A program made the position numbers and the translations under genes. A stretch of 6,546 bases of DNA from contig CALFTK010000035.1 in assembly GCA_937916465.1 (NCBI GenBank), positions 1-6,546 of the forward strand. The letters run 5' to 3'. This document shows positions 6,446 through 6,546 of the stretch, one piece after another. How positions within the stretch are numbered: position 1 is the stretch's first letter; every line of letters begins with the position of its first letter. The notes under the pieces were generated by a model. That model searched no databases and was not told where the DNA came from. It saw only the letters and a program-made list of their open reading frames with translations. This stretch comes from an uncultured Bacteroidales bacterium. Its GTDB lineage: Bacteria > Bacteroidota > Bacteroidia > Bacteroidales > Bacteroidaceae.

Positions 6446-6485
6446 CTAAATATCGGCAATAAATAAAAATATTGCCGATATTTAG
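6446..6485. repeat. Second copy of the abiE palindrome, 16-bp arms
   Basis: CTAAATATCGGCAATA (6446-6461) pairs perfectly with TATTGCCGATATTTAG (6470-6485) around an 8-nt A-rich centre, AATAAAAA. Compared with 4584-4623, 15 of 16 bases in each arm are the same. The single difference (T to A in the left arm, A to T in the right) is mirrored, so symmetry is kept. The centres differ. No T run follows on the plus strand. It lies between abiEii and a convergent gene and could be a second AbiEi site, a boundary element or a hairpin protecting both transcripts. Confidence 0.85.
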
Positions 6486-6489
6486 AGTG

Positions 6490-6546
6490 TTATTCATCTT
6501 CTGAACTTATCAGCGTAACTATGTATTGCCAAATCTGCTCCTTGTC
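6490..6546 (-). CDS. C-terminal tail of an unidentified convergent gene
   Basis: The minus strand is open from the right window edge to a TAA at 6492-6490, giving 18 residues, DKEQIWQYIVTLISSEDE. The amphipathic helix and acidic end look like a genuine C-terminus. The stretch is too short to assign a family. The gene runs toward abiEii, with the two stops separated by 52 bp that hold the second palindrome. It is reported as a partial coding region because the frame is open to the edge and the residue pattern is protein-like, but chance openness over 18 codons cannot be ruled out. Confidence 0.5.
   Translation of the reverse strand, partial: DKEQIWQYIVTLISSEDE

Noticed and set aside
4581..6485. 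The twin palindromes as a CRISPR or insertion-sequence ends
   Set aside because: There are only two copies 1.8 kb apart with no regular spacers, and the enclosed genes are a toxin-antitoxin pair without a transposase or recombinase. Each repeat is itself a palindrome, not one half of a terminal inverted repeat.
6446..6490. The downstream palindrome as a standard rightward intrinsic terminator
   Set aside because: The stem is AT-rich and the bases after it (AGTGTTATTC) are not a T run. Its near identity to the promoter operator argues for another role, though partial termination is possible.

Overview
The window looks like a chromosomal segment of a member of the Bacteroidales (Bacteroides/Prevotella/Parabacteroides-type). 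The grounds are promoter boxes of the Bacteroidetes form (-7 TAnnTTTG), A-rich leaders without Shine-Dalgarno sites, lipoprotein signal peptides, and a CCA-adding enzyme and a family 3 glycoside hydrolase that read like gut Bacteroidales proteins. The genus cannot be fixed from the sequence alone.

Left part (1-4302), ordinary genome: a truncated lipoprotein gene runs leftward off the window edge. A short divergent promoter region follows, then cca (tRNA CCA-end synthesis), and 25 bp later a lipoprotein beta-glucosidase-type GH3 enzyme that is probably co-transcribed with cca. A strong intrinsic terminator closes this unit.

Middle (4302-4580), no intact gene: the minus strand carries what look like worn pieces of accessory genes. 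One is an open C-terminal tail with a GASVKDMG block. Directly upstream of it, beyond an in-frame stop, is a RhuM-like FRQWATNVLKQ fragment. This suggests a spot where accessory or defence genes come and go.

Right part (4581-6492), accessory module: a two-gene type IV toxin-antitoxin / abortive-infection pair, an AbiEi-like winged-helix antitoxin-regulator and an AbiEii-like nucleotidyltransferase toxin, overlapping by one base (TAATG). The pair is bracketed by two long palindromes with almost the same sequence: 19-bp arms upstream, 16-bp arms downstream, both with 8-nt centres. They differ in one arm position, and the change is mirrored in the other arm so symmetry is kept. The upstream copy contains the abiE promoter and is a natural autoregulatory operator. 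The downstream copy lies between abiEii and a convergent gene whose last 18 codons enter from the right edge. The twin palindromes are the most interesting signal in the window. They could be paired operators (looping, or control of both ends of the locus) or the boundaries of a cassette-like unit.
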